Shown here: positions 10,041 through 21,234 of the stretch, piece by piece
How positions within the stretch are numbered: the first letter of the stretch is position 1
Layout of the letters: each line of letters begins with the position of its first letter
Source of the DNA: Athripsodes cinereus
Taxonomy: Eukaryota > Arthropoda > Insecta > Trichoptera > Leptoceridae
Assembly (NCBI GenBank): GCA_947579605.1
Contig: OX388307.1
Location: 6,115,237 to 6,179,236, forward strand
Length of the DNA stretch: 64,000 nt
Reading direction: 5' to 3'
Program-made: the position numbers and the translations under genes
The notes under the pieces: generated by a model
Database searches by the model: none
What the model saw: only the letters and a program-made list of their open reading frames with translations
Told to the model about the DNA's origin: nothing

Positions 10041-10215
10041 TGGTCGGTAGACTATTGATGTTAGAGTCTTTGACTTTTGAGTGATGAGTCTCGAGTTCAA
10101 TTTCATCCGCTGCCAACTCAGCCCAACTTCACAACATGAGTGTATTGCTCATTGTCAAGGTGTCTGAGGTATATTTAGGCTTATTTCAAATCTAAATTTA
10201 GCTTAGAAATACTAA
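10041..10215 (+). mobile_element. tRNA-derived SINE (second family)
   Basis: The tRNA-like head has TGGTCGGTAGAC, GTTAGAGTCTTTGACTTTTG and a B-box-like GAGTTCAAT. The body CGCTGCCAACTCAGCCCAAC continues TTCACAACATGAGTGTATTG. 53695-53865 has the same order, with ACTCCAACTTCACGACTCAA. Confidence 0.65.
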
Positions 10216-10489
10216 AATATACTTAAAATTAGAGACTTTTTAATGTGCAGGGGTAAGTTATTATTTGTTTTACTCTCGACGTGACGTCTTGACGATGTTC
10301 GGTTGGATTTTTGAACTTCGAGATAACTTCAATTCAATTTTTATTCTGAAATTCACATTATTATTTTTGTGTGTATTTATTCTATGTACATTTTTTTTTT
10401 AAGATTTAATAACTCAAATTAATAATTCTAAATATATAACAACCTTGCGCCGTGACAGATTCAATTAACAGAGGACGAGTATAATTATA

Positions 10490-10860
10490 ATTATTGTTAT
10501 CTTAAAAATGTCATCCTGCACTGAGATCATAACAGCTTCTGGCCAAAGCGATCTCAGTAGGAAAAGAAAGAAAGATAAATCCAAAAAAGGCAATATAGAA
10601 AAAATCCCAAAACAGACATCATAAAAAAAATAACAGAATCAAAGGAGAGTCTCTACTCTCTATCCTGGCGATGAAGTCATTGTATGTTTTGTTGAAAATA
10701 TCATCATGAGCATTCGAATCATTAAATCATGCCTTGCCGACAGGAGAATTTGGGACTATGTTTGTTTGTATATCTCAGAGGCTCGATTTCTTCCAATGAA
10801 GGATGCGGATGTTATGGATGAAAATGAATTTTTGAGCCTAATATTACAATGCTGAGCACG
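10490..10860 (+). repeat. Unidentified dispersed repeat, copy 2
   Basis: This is the longer partner of 2045-2345. The plus strand is open from about 10640 to 10854 with TLYPGDEVIVCFVENIIMSI, then SCLADRRIWDYV and FLPMKDADVMDENEFLSLI. Conservation of the reading frame between copies suggests a former coding region of a mobile element. I cannot name it. Confidence 0.5.
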
Positions 10861-12059
10861 TTTCTGTTGGCACGAAGTATTTAATGTTTTAGTGACATGA
10901 TCAGCATGGCAAATTTGTAGTGGTGATCTAAACATTGTACCTACCTACAACTAATAGAAAAAAACACTTTTCCAAATTCTTTCGAATAGGTACAACAATG
11001 CTCAAACACTTGATTATGATAATTAAAAAGAATTATCTCGCTATTGAGGACTTTGGAATTATATTATTGTAGATATATCTAATGTATGTAATTAATTTCT
11101 TTGAAATTGTTCATCGCTAAATGGAGTGTTGCCAACAGCATTATTTATTGTCTGTGACGCCCAGTCTGACACTCCCAATTCAAATTTAATAAAAAACGAA
11201 CATATTGTTATATTACTGTTGCGGATGTTAGGTAGTATAGGCATTAGGCAAGTCACAAATAATGTAGTCCCAAGTTACACAGCAATGATCTGCAGTTTCT
11301 GTAATACAGAAGAGACGATGGTTCTGACTTCATCGTGTTTTACTGAGAATGTCCAATGAAAGTTATTGTCAGAAAGTGTATTATTCTTTCGTCCTCAAGA
11401 TTCCCGACGGCCCGGACTTTAACAATACACCTTACCTGTGACAATACCAGAGGAGAGGAGATTCAATTGGCGCAAAGCAGTTCTGTATGGAGGAAACTAA
11501 CTATTTACACTGATCTCTCAAGAGAGAAAATTTCAACTTTTAGATATAACATGAGTGAAATAGGATTGAAGTGGACAACGCAATTTGTAGTAGAATGTTG
11601 ATAAAACTAATTGAATTTTGACTGTTTTCGATACTAGCTTTGCTTTGAAGTTCTCCGCTATTTTTCACGGAAGATTAAAAAGATCCGACTCTTTCGGAAA
11701 ATGCAGTTTTATAGAAATCAAGACAAAGAATATTTTTGCGTTGGTACTTAGTTAAAAATACAACTATTTTTAGATTTGTTCGATGTCGATACCAAGAATA
11801 ATACTCTTCGTGGTTCTTTGAGTTATGATTAGTCCTTTATTTTCTCGATCTCGACCTTAACTTTAATATTATCAGGTATTATAAAACATCGTTGATCGAA
11901 ACTAAATGAACAGGTGTTTCAAAACAGGTGCAACCAATAAACATTTCCTATGCATCTGTTAGGTCACATAAAAAAGTGTATTATGCATCAATTTGAAAAA
12001 AGATCAAATAATTTTATAAGCGCCGCAGTGATAAGCAGTCATGAAGAAAAAAAATCAAT
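10861..12059. other. Unassigned AT-rich DNA
   Basis: Two short plus-strand frames, at 11126-11359 and 11356-11601, overlap by four bases. Neither has a recognisable domain, splice context or repeat partner here. I see nothing else. Confidence 0.4.
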
Positions 12060-12360
12060 AAATAATCAACAATCTATTGTGACATCCTTCTGTGTCATAT
12101 CGTACTCTCAAGACCTAGGTACGTCATGTAACTCACGATTTGTCTTGGTGTGAGAAGCCTCACCTTCTCAGAGTCCAGCAGCGGTTTTCCGAGGATGTGG
12201 CTTCGATTTCGAGCGAGTGCGTCACAATTACAGAGGATGTGGATTGATGTTTCATTATCCTCTGAACAAAATCTGCCGACTGGGGTATCTGACAGACTAA
12301 TTTTTGCCATGTGTTTCCGTAGTCTATAAAGACAATTATTGGAAAATATAAAACTTGCAG
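12060..12360 (-). pseudogene. RNase-H-bearing LINE, C-terminal tail
   Basis: The minus strand reads YRLRKHMAKISLSDTPVGRF, then CSEDNETSIHILCNCDALAR, then LTPRQIVSYMTYLGLE before the stop. This is the zinc-knuckle tail after RNase H, closely matching 52983-53160. The 3' UTR includes GACACAGAAGGATGTCACAA as in the 53-kb copy. No poly-A or target duplication is evident. The upstream part of the open frame is unrelated flank. Confidence 0.85.
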
Positions 12361-12711
12361 ATAACTGAAGCCTTCGGCAAAAAAAAACATTAGCATAAAA
12401 GCTCAAGTTATCATTAGGTAGAGCAGCTTTAAACATTGAAAAGCATAAAATATTATATACTGTACTAATGTCCTTCATGCACCATTGATTTATAATATTT
12501 TAAAGACATATTATGTACCTCCCTAAACAAGTTTAGTCATAGCTAGGTCAATAAATTTAAACTTCTTTTTCATGCCCTAATCAAAACATAAAAACATCGT
12601 CTACATGTACTTCTTAGGAGATATAGGTACCTAAGAAAGTACTTTGAAATTTTAAGTCATCGATATTTTTAAACATAAAAAAGGTACCTATCTGCACTAG
12701 ATAGTGTAAGC

Positions 12712-12760
12712 CAGGGATGGGCAAACTATGGCTTGTGTTTGCAGCTTTTAAAATTCTAAA
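12712..12760. mobile_element. Solo hAT-like terminus
   Basis: CAGGGATGGGCAAACTATGG is a widespread hAT terminal sequence. I could not find the matching right end in the window. Confidence 0.4.
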
Positions 12761-13069
12761 TTAAGTGTGGGTCTTTCACAAAATATTATATGAATTTTTA
12801 CTTCACTTGTTTATGGTATCGGTATCGACATTCATTTTTCGCTATTTGCTGCGTTAGATCTCCACTCTATCTGAAACTCTTATTGCCTGCCGCCTAGAAA
12901 GCCGCTGTACCGTATTCAGACTCGTTTTATGGATACCCATCCTAATTCTCTTGTTTAATTCGGTATTTAAAACTGTATTATATAAGTTCATTCTATATGG
13001 AATAAATTGAGATCTAGAATTGAAGATTATGCTATTTTTGTCAATATTCGACTCATGTGACTTTTTTAT

Positions 13070-13235
13070 TAAAGATATATCTGGGTTTTGTTATAAACCC
13101 AAATACAACCTTATACACCTTTCACAGTAAGCTAAAAGCTTGTGTCGTGAAAGGGGAGTTTGCCGGCACCTGGGATCGAACCACGGACCTCCTGCTCACG
13201 AGGCCGAGACTCTACCTCCAGGCTACCGACGAACT
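13070..13235 (-). mobile_element. tRNA-derived SINE (third family)
   Basis: On the minus strand, CGTCGGTAGCCTGGAGGTAG starts a tRNA-like head, with B box GTGGTTCGATCCCAGG. The body is CCGGCAAACTCCCCTTTCAC, GACACAAGC, and the end lies near AGGTGTATAAGGTTGTATTT. Copies are at 21235-21385 (minus) and 45627-45692 (partial, plus). The open frame at 13057-13320 only crosses this SINE. Confidence 0.75.
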
Positions 13236-13499
13236 CGACTTATTCACGGTTCATAGTTCATTCCCTCTCGGGTGCACGAGCAATGAAATGAAAAAAAAAT
13301 ATGGGCTTGCCGATCACTGATGTGGGCATTTAACTACGGAAGATATTTTTCGCATTCCATTTCTAAAACAGGTTTTAAAAAAGAAATAAAATGAATTAAA
13401 TGCAAAACATGCCGTACCCATTATTATAACCATGTTTTAGATTTATCGCGTTCCCCAATTTTAGTAAAGCGTCTACTATTCGTTCCACTATGAACTAAA

Positions 13500-13610
13500 T
13501 AGTTCTACTACTACTACTATTACTATCACATTACGGCTTACTTCACAAGTGTGGTAGCCAGCAGACCAGCTGCATGTAATAAGCATGGAAGCTGTCCTCT
13601 AAAATGTTGA
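13500..13610 (-). repeat. Family A 3' end
   Basis: A CTACTACTACTACTA run leads into ATCACATTACGGCTTACTTC and then GTGGTAGCCAGCAGACCAGC, the family A terminus on the minus strand. The rest of the element is missing. Confidence 0.7.
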
Positions 13611-14160
13611 CTGCATAATAAAATATAGATGAAATAAATATGAGACAGGAACGTCGAAAGACTTGGTTGAGTGATTAAAGATCCTGGAAACGGCAGCAAT
13701 GGATAGGGATCTTGAAATGAAGTATGTATATAAATGCAATGGGCCTCAGACCCAACTAGGAAAAGAAGGTATATAATAAAAATGTGTTATATCTATAACT
13801 TTACTGAATCTTTGAAGAAAATCATAATTGACAAGAAGACACGTTCTGGGTGGAATGTAGATATACATGCAGACAGCTCAGTCAGGGTCGGATACCATAA
13901 CGAAAGACAGTATCGAGGCTCTTGTCTTGGTGAGAGTGGGCTTAGAAGGAGAAGACGAATACCTTTCTTTTTTGGAATAAATATTACGAAAATTGAAAAT
14001 TCATAACTTTATGTCGGGCTTATTCTTTGCCGTTTAAACACGAAATCGTTGGTTAACCTCAGGTGGAAAAAAACTGTAGAAAAAAATCCGTCAGATCTTG
14101 ACGTATGTTAAAAACAGATGGAAGCATAGATACTTCTGAACTACCCGAGCTATAGGTTAG
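13611..14160. other. Unassigned DNA
   Basis: A plus-strand frame at 13734-14006 ends in RRRRRIPFFFGINI. It has no domain or repeat partner that I can see. Confidence 0.35.
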
Positions 14161-14166
14161 TATCTT

Positions 14167-14427
14167 GTGTCTTGTCAACAATTGGATAAAATTACTAAAT
14201 TAATAATTGAGGATATTGGTGAGACTTGTAGAATATCACCTGAACGGGTACATAAGGTTTTATATCAAGATTTGGATATGAATGGGCAATTCAACGGAAT
14301 TTCCAAGTTTAGAAAATCATTTATTTCTGACGATTTCAATGGATGGGAGATTACTTGGACCAAAATTTATACCAAGGTTTCTTCCATCCTTTCAAGTCCC
14401 TGCAACTCGGTACATTATAATAGCTAG
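14167..14427 (+). pseudogene. Possible mariner transposase relic
   Basis: The frame contains ITKLIIEDIGETCRISPERV followed by HKVLYQDLDMNG. This resembles the second helix-turn-helix of mariner transposases (a run ending ISPERVH.ILH.DLGM). The following FISDDFNGWEITW is not recognisable and the usual catalytic D..D..D domain is absent. No terminal repeats were found. The assignment rests on about 30 residues. Confidence 0.35.
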
Positions 14428-14764
14428 AGGCTAGGACGAAAAATTAATTTTGAATTGCTTCAAAATATAATATGTTTTCTTTTTTTTTATATATATAAAC
14501 GGCTATTAACTTATCACACATCCCTCGTACATATGTATTAAAAAGTGGCTTATTCTATTTTGAGATCACATATTTAATTTTCGTAATTTATTACTTTCAA
14601 CATAAAAAAAAAAACACTGAAAAAAAATGTCTTAGAAAAACGTGAATACTGTTTTTCTCAGAACTCGGGTAGAAATGGAGTGTGAATGTTGAAAATTCAT
14701 TTGAATTAAATAATTTCAAGAATATAACGCATAAGATCTTGTCATCTTTATCAATTGAACGTTT

Positions 14765-15230
14765 TTTATTTATTTATTTATATTCAAACGCATTACAGAT
14801 GTTAGGTATACATAATCAGTCAAATCAAATCACACTCCCAGATAGTCCAACAATCTTCTTCTTCCTGGCACTGTCCCAACTTATTGCCGCTGACGACTGT
14901 TGGGTCGGCTCTTCTCGTTCTGAGGTTATACGTTCTTCTGTTTCCTATATCCTCTTCATCCAGGATTTTATTGCATTGTGTCATCCAGGTATACTTTGGT
15001 CTCCCTCTTGATGGATGTCGAGGGAGATTTACTGACGTAGCTTTGTTTACAGTATGTTCCGGTGGTCTCCGCCTTATGTGCCCATACCATCTTAGTTGCC
15101 TCTCTTCTAGTTTGTTATTTATGTCCGTCACACCCATGCTACCACGAATGCGTGAACTTCTTATCTTATCTTTTAATGAGCCTGCTGACCACCTGAGCAT
15201 TCGCATCTCTGCCGTCTCAAGTTGCCTGTT
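14765..15230 (-). pseudogene. RTE-like LINE ORF C-terminus
   Basis: The minus strand reads RQLETAEMRMLRWSAGSLKD, then LEERQLRWYGHIRRRPPEHT, then HPSRGRPKYTWMTQCNKILD. The order (MLRW, then LRWYGH, then GRP..W) marks the post-RT tail of RTE-type elements. It belongs to a different subfamily from the copies at 15.8 and 37.7 kb. The plus-side end holds TTTATTTATTTATTTAT at 14766, a likely 3' tail. The catalytic domain is missing. Confidence 0.7.
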
Positions 15231-15309
15231 AGTCCAACAATCAAACCATAAAAAAATATCGTTTTCTATTTTTCTATCCGCCGTAATCGCAAAATATTAC
15301 TAATTGTTT

Positions 15310-15555
15310 AAGCCGTGGAGCACCCGGTAAAAAATTGGTCTCCCACTCTTCCCCGTGAATTTTCGAGTATCCTGTAAATGGCAGGTGAAAAAAATAAGAC
15401 ATTTTACATCTAATGAGGTTTGCCAACCATCCTGGTTGTCTTGATTTTATATTGGCATGGAGAGGACCGCTTGCATGTTTATTATATACAGCTGTTCTGC
15501 TGGATATCCTACTTGTGGAATATGCCGTGATGGTGTAGTAGCAGTAGTAGTTTAT
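15310..15555 (+). repeat. Family A, near full length
   Basis: The copy runs from GCCGTGGAGCACCCGGTAAA to ATGCCGTGATGGTGTAGTAG with a GTAGCAGTAGTAG tail. All family blocks are in order with moderate divergence. Confidence 0.8.
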
Positions 15556-15599
15556 TTTTTTATACCATTACGACACTTCCCGTTATTTATGTAGTCAGA

Positions 15600-15664
15600 G
15601 GATTCTTTTCCTGATCACTCGTAAACGAGTGGATGGTCTTTGAAAATAGAATAGAATAGAATAG
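15600..15664 (+). mobile_element. LINE 3' end with AATAG tail
   Basis: GATCACTCGTAAACGAGTGG followed by (AATAG)n at 15643-15664. Copies at 18450-18495 and 29490-29535 share ACTCGCAAACGAGTGGAT and the AATAG tail. The CTCG(T/C)AAACGAG core can form a short hairpin just before the tail. Confidence 0.6.
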
Positions 15665-15769
15665 AGGACAGTAAGGACTACCAACTAAGGTGACGTATCT
15701 ACATACATAGGAATTTTGGTGATAGGATTTTGTTAGGAAAACTGAATGAGGGAGGGGGGGAGGGTATCG

Positions 15770-16483
15770 CTCTCTTCTTCTTCTTCTTCATGTGTCTTGC
15801 CGGGTCCCCCCGACGTTGACGACCATTTGAGAGAAAGCTTCCCTGTCCTGGGCGGCGCGAAACAGCTCCTCCACGGTTCTGACACCGGTCCACTGTCGAA
15901 TGTTTCGAAGCCAGGAGAGCTGTCTTCTGCCAACCCCTCTGCGGCCCTCGATCTTCCCCTTCATGACGAGCTGGAGTATAGTGTACTTGCTACCTCTCAT
16001 TACATGGCCAAAATATGATATTTTACGGAGCTTAATAGTGGTGAACAATTCTCTATTTACATTGGCTCTACGTAAAACATCAATGTTTGTTATCATATCG
16101 GTCCAGGATATTCTTAGCATTCTACGGTGGATCCACATTTCAAACGCTTCAAGGCGGTTAATTATATTAACTTTAAGAGTCCACGCCTCTACACCGTAAA
16201 GTAAGACCGACCATACATAACATTTGACCATTCTTTGTCTCAGCTTTAGGTTTATATTGTCGTCACAAAGAAGGTTTTTCATTTTATTAAATGCTGTTCG
16301 TGCCGCTTCTATTCTGCATTTTATTTCAGTGTCAGGGTCTAATTTTTCAGTGATTATGCTTCCCAAGTACTTGAACTGTTTCACCCTTTCGATACCAACA
16401 CCTTTTAGTGCAAGATAGACATTTGGATGACTTTCTCGGCTAAAAACCATCATTTTAGTTTCGCTCTCTGGGCTAACCAATTA
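15770..16483 (-). pseudogene. RTE-like reverse transcriptase C-terminal domain, 230 aa open frame
   Basis: This is an uninterrupted minus-strand frame. It carries SPESETKMMVFSRE, then VKQFKYLGSIITE near residue 35 (the FKYLGS motif after the RT catalytic core), a thumb-like stretch with LLYGVEAWTL, then HRRMLRISWTDMITNIDVLR, SYFGHVMRG, GKIEGRRGVGRRQLSWLRNI and LFRAAQDREAF. Upstream fingers and palm with the YADD motif are lost at the boundary near 16484. The 3' end has GAA triplets (CTTCTTCTTCTT at about 15776). Homologous pieces lie at 37700-38085, 42389-42530 and 61350-61660. The frame still being open suggests a fairly young copy. Confidence 0.9.
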
Positions 16484-16700
16484 CGCGTTTTTCGAATTGG
16501 ATTTGGAATTGGTTATCAGTGACAGCACTTTCGTGTAACGGAGGTTGGTATGGAATTTTCTCACTAGCATCTATGGTTGCTCCATTTTGACCACGGAGCG
16601 AGGGTTTCGAGGCAAGGAGGATCTCCACGAGCCACGACCCGGAGGCGACCAACCTACCCGTAGCGAAACAACAAGAACGGCCCTGCCTCATCAAAGCTTT
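16484..16700. other. GC-richer segment of unknown origin
   Basis: This block, bounded by ACCAATTACGCG and CCTCATCAAAGC, is clearly richer in G+C than its surroundings. It is open on the minus strand (HESAVTDNQFQ, LRGQNGATIDASEK) and partly on the plus strand. I do not recognise it. It abuts the RTE fragment exactly where that fragment is truncated. Confidence 0.35.
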
Positions 16701-17179
16701 TCTAAGCCTTATACTCGTATAGTTATGGTAGTTTCGTGTACTAAATTTAGGTGTTTCCGCCGTTTTGTTTGTGATCTATATAAGTACTATTTTTTTCCTA
16801 TAATTAGGGAATCCTGCCCATAGTACTACATTAATATATTTTTTCAGTCAAGATATCTTTTTTTCAGCTTTCAGTGCATCCATAGTATATAAATAAGTTA
16901 GAAATTGATATTGCATTCCATTCTAAATGTATCTCACATAAAATTTCATTTCATTCTGTATTATTATAAATTATTGATTTTATTTGTTTCACTGTGCATC
17001 GTTGCGACAATATAATAAACAACGCAATTTATTGTTCTAATATTTTCTCTGCGCTTAGAATAAATACAAATAGACTCAAAATATTATTGTGTAGGAAATG
17101 AAGATCGCCTAGACGGCGAATTTCCCAGAATAAAAATACTTAGTCTCTTATCCGTTCCTGTAATTTTTCGAGAGACCTG
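16701..17179. other. Unassigned AT-rich DNA
   Basis: I see no coding frame, repeat boundary or RNA gene here. Confidence 0.45.
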
Positions 17180-17480
17180 TATTCGTTTAACATACATACA
17201 TACCATCACGCCGCTTCCCTCGCGGGGTAGTCAGAAAGGATCGAGCGCCACTTCCTTCTATCCTTGCATACATCTTTCGCTTCCGTCACTGTCATACAAT
17301 TCCTCATGCATGCTCTCCTGTTCAATGTGCTCAACACGTGACCGTCCTGTAGGATTTGATTTAAATGATCTTGCCATTTAATCCTCGGACGTCCGCGTCT
17401 CTGAGCACCATTCCTCTCAGCCAAATATCTTCTTAGTCATTCTGTCCTCATTCATCCTTTCCACGTGCCCAAACCATCTT
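17180..17480 (-). pseudogene. LINE (RTE-like) ORF C-terminus with 3' end
   Basis: The minus strand reads MAERNGAQRRGRPRIKWQDH, then LNRRACMRNCMTVTEAKDVC, then KDRRKWRSILSDYPAREAA before the stop. The 3' block GGCGTGATGGTATGTATGTA ends in a TATG repeat. It is the best preserved C-terminus of the family also at 1.2 kb. The 5' side gives way directly to the 40-bp minisatellite. Confidence 0.8.
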
Positions 17481-17966
17481 AACTTAATAACATTTTTAAC
17501 ATCACATAGATATAACTAATTAATTATTAACGTTTTTAACATCATATAGATAAAATTAATTAATTATTAACGTTTTTAACATCACATAGATATAACTAAT
17601 TAATTATTAACGTTTTTAACATCATATAGATAAAATTAATTAATTATTAACGTTTTTAACATCACATAGATATAACTAATTAATTATTAACGTTTTTAAC
17701 ATCACATAGGTATAACTAATTAATTATTAACGTTTTTAACATCACAAAGATATAACTAATTAATTATTAACGTTTTTAACATCACAAAGGTACAACTAAT
17801 TAATTATTAACGTTTTTAACATCACATAGATATAACTAATTAATTATTAACGTTTTTAACATCACAAAGATATAACTAATTAATTATTAACGTTTTTAAC
17901 ATCACATAGATATAACTAATTAATTATTAACGTTTTTAACATCACATAGATATAACTAATTAATTC
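17481..17966. repeat. Minisatellite, 40-bp unit, about 12 copies
   Basis: The unit is ATCACATAGATATAACTAAT followed by TAATTATTAACGTTTTTAAC. Units start every 40 bases from 17501 to 17941 without indels. Variants are few: ATCATATAGATAAAATTAAT in units 2 and 4, and CAAAG for CATAG in several. A partial unit precedes (17481-17500) and the last fades at 17966. Each unit has an AATTAATTA palindrome. Confidence 0.97.
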
Positions 17967-17989
17967 TTATTCATTTATGATTTATCCCG

Positions 17990-18150
17990 CGGAGTCCCCA
18001 GTTAGGACTAGTAACAGGTTTCCCACTCTTTCAGTTAGTTTTCGAGTGTCCTGTAAAAGGCAGGTACGGTACAGCAGGCAGGGGGTAAAATAAAGACAAG
18101 TTACATCTTAAATTCAGGGATGACATTTACCATCCATCCTGATAGTCTTA
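17990..18150 (+). repeat. Family A, 5' part
   Basis: CCCGCGGAGTCCCCAGTTAG, TTTCCCACTCTTTC, CGAGTGTCCTGTAAAAGGCA and ACCATCCATCCTGAT follow in family order. The 3' part is missing, and an insertion of about 30 bp (GTACGGTACAGCAGGCAGGG region) sits in the middle. Confidence 0.65.
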
Positions 18151-18449
18151 GAAAACTTTAAAAAAAGGGTTGGTAACTTGTCGTTTGTCGGAGACTCTAT
18201 TAATCATTAAAAATGGACTAAGGTACTTGTTCAGTAGTGAGGTTTGCCAGTTTTCCACCCATCTGTATATATATAATGAGTTACAATCCATTGGATTGGT
18301 CTGCAATAAGTTTGGTTTTTCTTCTCCATTCGTCTCTATTCTCAGCCAGTCTTTTCAGCTCTACGTATGAGCCACAGTTCATGTCCCTCTTCAGTTGGTC
18401 CATCTGTATGTCCTAAATTTTACTAGCGTGAAGAGAATAAGTAGCATCC

Positions 18450-18495
18450 TTAATCACTCGCAAACGAGTGGATGTTTCTGAGAAGAATAGAATAG
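18450..18495 (+). mobile_element. LINE 3' end with AATAG tail
   Basis: AATCACTCGCAAACGAGTGG then GAAGAATAGAATAGG. Same terminus as at 15600 and 29490. Confidence 0.55.
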
Positions 18496-18790
18496 GCATA
18501 TTCCACAAGAGGGGTAGCCAGCACATCAGCTGCATACAATAAATATGCAAGCTGTCCTCTCCGTGCCATATATAAAATCAAGACATCCAGGATGGGTGGC
18601 AAACCTCATCACTGAATTTAAGATGTAAAATGTCTTAATTTTTTCGAAATCCTGCCTTTTACAGAACATTCGAAAACTTACGGAGGAGAGTGGGAGACCA
18701 ATTCTTTACCGGGTGCTCCACGGGATATTCATGTTTACCGCATATAGTTATTCTGCTGGCTAACCCACTTATGGGAAACACCGTGATGAT
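18495..18790. repeat. Family A inverted pair
   Basis: 18495-18722 is a minus-strand family A copy ending ACCGGGTGCTCCACGGG. From 18728 a plus-strand 3' part follows: TTCATGTTTACCGCATATAG, CTGCTGGCTAACCCACTTAT, ACCGTGATGATATAG. The configuration matches the head-to-head pair at 2915-3295. Confidence 0.7.
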
Positions 18791-20944
18791 ATAGATTTAG
18801 GTACGTATTTGTTCGCCTTTAAGATGATAATAACCCGAGTATATTTTTTCCTACATGCAGAAACATTGCAAAAGTATTAGTATGTTGATGAGATCTGCTA
18901 CCAACATACAAATAAAACATTTAGGTAAAACAACTTTGGTAAAACATCAGAACATTCATTCAGTTAATCGTTATTTGTTAACCGTTAATACGAAAATGTT
19001 TTTCTTCCCAACACGGTAAAGAGAGATTAATCCCAAAACAAAAAAGTCGGGACTTAAAAAGAAAACAAAAAATGGTCCTCTCTGGCACTTAAAATCTATA
19101 ACTTGTTGAATGATTGCTAACCTAATTTAACGTAAGTTGACATTGGTGCAGTTAACAAAATGGATTAATAATTAAATGAAAAGTTAATCAGATTTTTAAT
19201 GTAATTTAACTCATTTTGTTCAGGCACCAATCATTTTCTCAGATTTTTTGTAGGTGTAAAAATGGGAATTTATTTAATTTATGTGAATGCATCGAAACTT
19301 CGATTATTTTGAACTATTTTTATGTAGATACATAGTATTTTATCAGGAAAATATGAATAAGATAAATGTAAGGAGAAAATTCTTTTTCTTCCTCTCCTTA
19401 ATATTTACCTGAAAATGTTTGAAATAAAAAAATAACAGAAATGAGACAATAAAAAAGGGGACATTTACATAATTAAATAAAAAGAAATAGGTATTTATCC
19501 AATATTCCTATGCTTGAGATAAAATGGGTTAATTCATTAACCATTAATCCCCAGCTATGTGCAACATGTATGACGTATCATCAATGTATCACCCACATGT
19601 ACGTGATGATTTGAATTTGGAATAACTTGTTCATTATTTATATTATTTTTCCTCAGTTGTCTGACTGCTTTTGCGAGTGTGGCTGTGTGTCGCGTCGTGC
19701 TACGCGGTCGGAAAGTTAAATTATTAAAAACATTTAAATAAATAATCAAATATTGTTTACAAACTACACAAATGTTATTTAACAAGTGTTAAAAATAGTT
19801 AAACATATGTAATATGACAGTGTAAGCGTTTAACAAACAATTTTACATGAGTTAAAATTATAGTGAATTTTGTCTGGTTAATTTTCGTGTAGTTTCTTCC
19901 TTGAATTGATGTTTTTTCTCTCTTTTTGTTATTTAGACATTAAATTACGTAGATACTTATTATGATCTGTTTTTATTGAGTTTTAATAAAGATGTTTTTT
20001 CATGTTATAGTGTGTGTTTTTGTGCGAAAATAACATAACAAATTAGTGTTTATTATACTGATATTGTTTGTTGTGTGAGTTTCCAAGTACATAATTAATA
20101 CGTGAATTCCCCAGCGGTATCTATTTTATAAAAGGTATGTCCGCAGATAATATTTTCAATACTTATTAATTAGCAATTAAATATAATTAGTCTTTCATAA
20201 ATAAATACGAGTATTTTAGATTTGGCTAACTAGACGTGTCTAATTTTAAGCTCGACTAGATGAAAAACTTTGGTTGAATTTCAGATAAGCTGGACGTAAC
20301 GAATATACAATTTATGAATTTTGTAATTACCTATTATAATTTAATACTTCATCTGAGGAATGATAATTCGTCTAAATATGGTCGATTTCATGAGCATAAC
20401 ATAATATTTTCGTATACAATGTTGTAACATAAAAATAATGGCAGTCCTAACCTAAATTAACCTGCAGTCAGTGAATCGTTAAAATATGTTCATATGCATA
20501 TAATAATATTCTATTATTCATAATTCACAGTAGCTGGTCTGCACTGTTTGGTTTACGACTGCGATTTCCCGAATTCCCCCATTCCCCCGTTTTAGGGTGC
20601 TATTTTTTTGCCAATGGCCCACTCTATGTAAATGTTCTTTTTTTGTTTTAGAGTGGTATGTAAAGTGAATAAGATTGACTCATTTTTGGATTTATAAACA
20701 TACTGATCCGCAAACTTCACTGGTCAAATATTGATTTAATGTATTAATTTGTAATATGTATCTACCAAATGACTTTATGTTTTACTTGGCTAATGAATAA
20801 TAAAAAAATATAAATTTATACATACGGTTAGTTAATCCATTAACTGTTTACTCCGATTGTGGTAGATGACATGATGATATATGTAATTATTTACACCGGT
20901 TTTGTATTGTTTTTATACGTTTTATTAAAGTTTTTCTTTTCTCC
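18791..20944. other. Unassigned AT-rich DNA, about 2.1 kb
   Basis: I see no supported gene. The minus-strand frame at 19555-19785 includes RSTTRHTATLAKAVRQLRK without a recognisable domain. Phrases such as GTTAATCCATTAAC and AATTCATTAACCATTAATCC recur around 19150, 19530 and 20830 and could be inverted-repeat element ends, but I could not pair them reliably. Confidence 0.4.
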
Positions 20945-21085
20945 CTAATTCATTTATTCAATTCTTTACTGTCCATTGATCACACGACAAACAATTCCAT
21001 AGAAGGTATACATTCAAATTAAGTGCAATCAATATACTCAGGAAAAGTTTATCGTGAAGGCGCGATTTCTTCCAACTAACTCGAG
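20945..21085 (-). mobile_element. LINE 3' end (family B)
   Basis: ATTCATTTATTCAATTCTTT at the left is the tail on the minus strand. TTTATCGTGAAGGCGCGATT and CTTCCAACTAACTC close the right. Confidence 0.75.
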
Positions 21086-21234
21086 TGCGTACGAAAAATG
21101 CAAATAATTTAATTTGTGCTTAAAAAATCAGCAAACTCCATCAATCAGCTGCTTCTTATTCTTGAAATAAAATACTACATACCTAATTATGTATCTTCTT
21201 TTAAATAAAAAAAAATATGTTTGTATCTGCGTTT

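Noticed and set aside
11126..11601. Overlapping frames as a two-gene unit
   Set aside because: No domain, no codon-use or repeat support, and bacterial-style overlap is not meaningful in this genome.
13160..13235. Functional tRNA gene
   Set aside because: The tRNA-like part is followed by a SINE body and recurs at 21.3 kb. The cloverleaf is degraded.
13057..13320. 87-aa frame containing GTWDRTTDLLLTRPRLYLQA
   Set aside because: It is a tRNA-derived SINE read in the antisense direction. The B-box region explains the sequence.
17501..17966. CRISPR-like regular array
   Set aside because: All 40 bases repeat with no unique spacers and the setting is eukaryotic, so it is a minisatellite.
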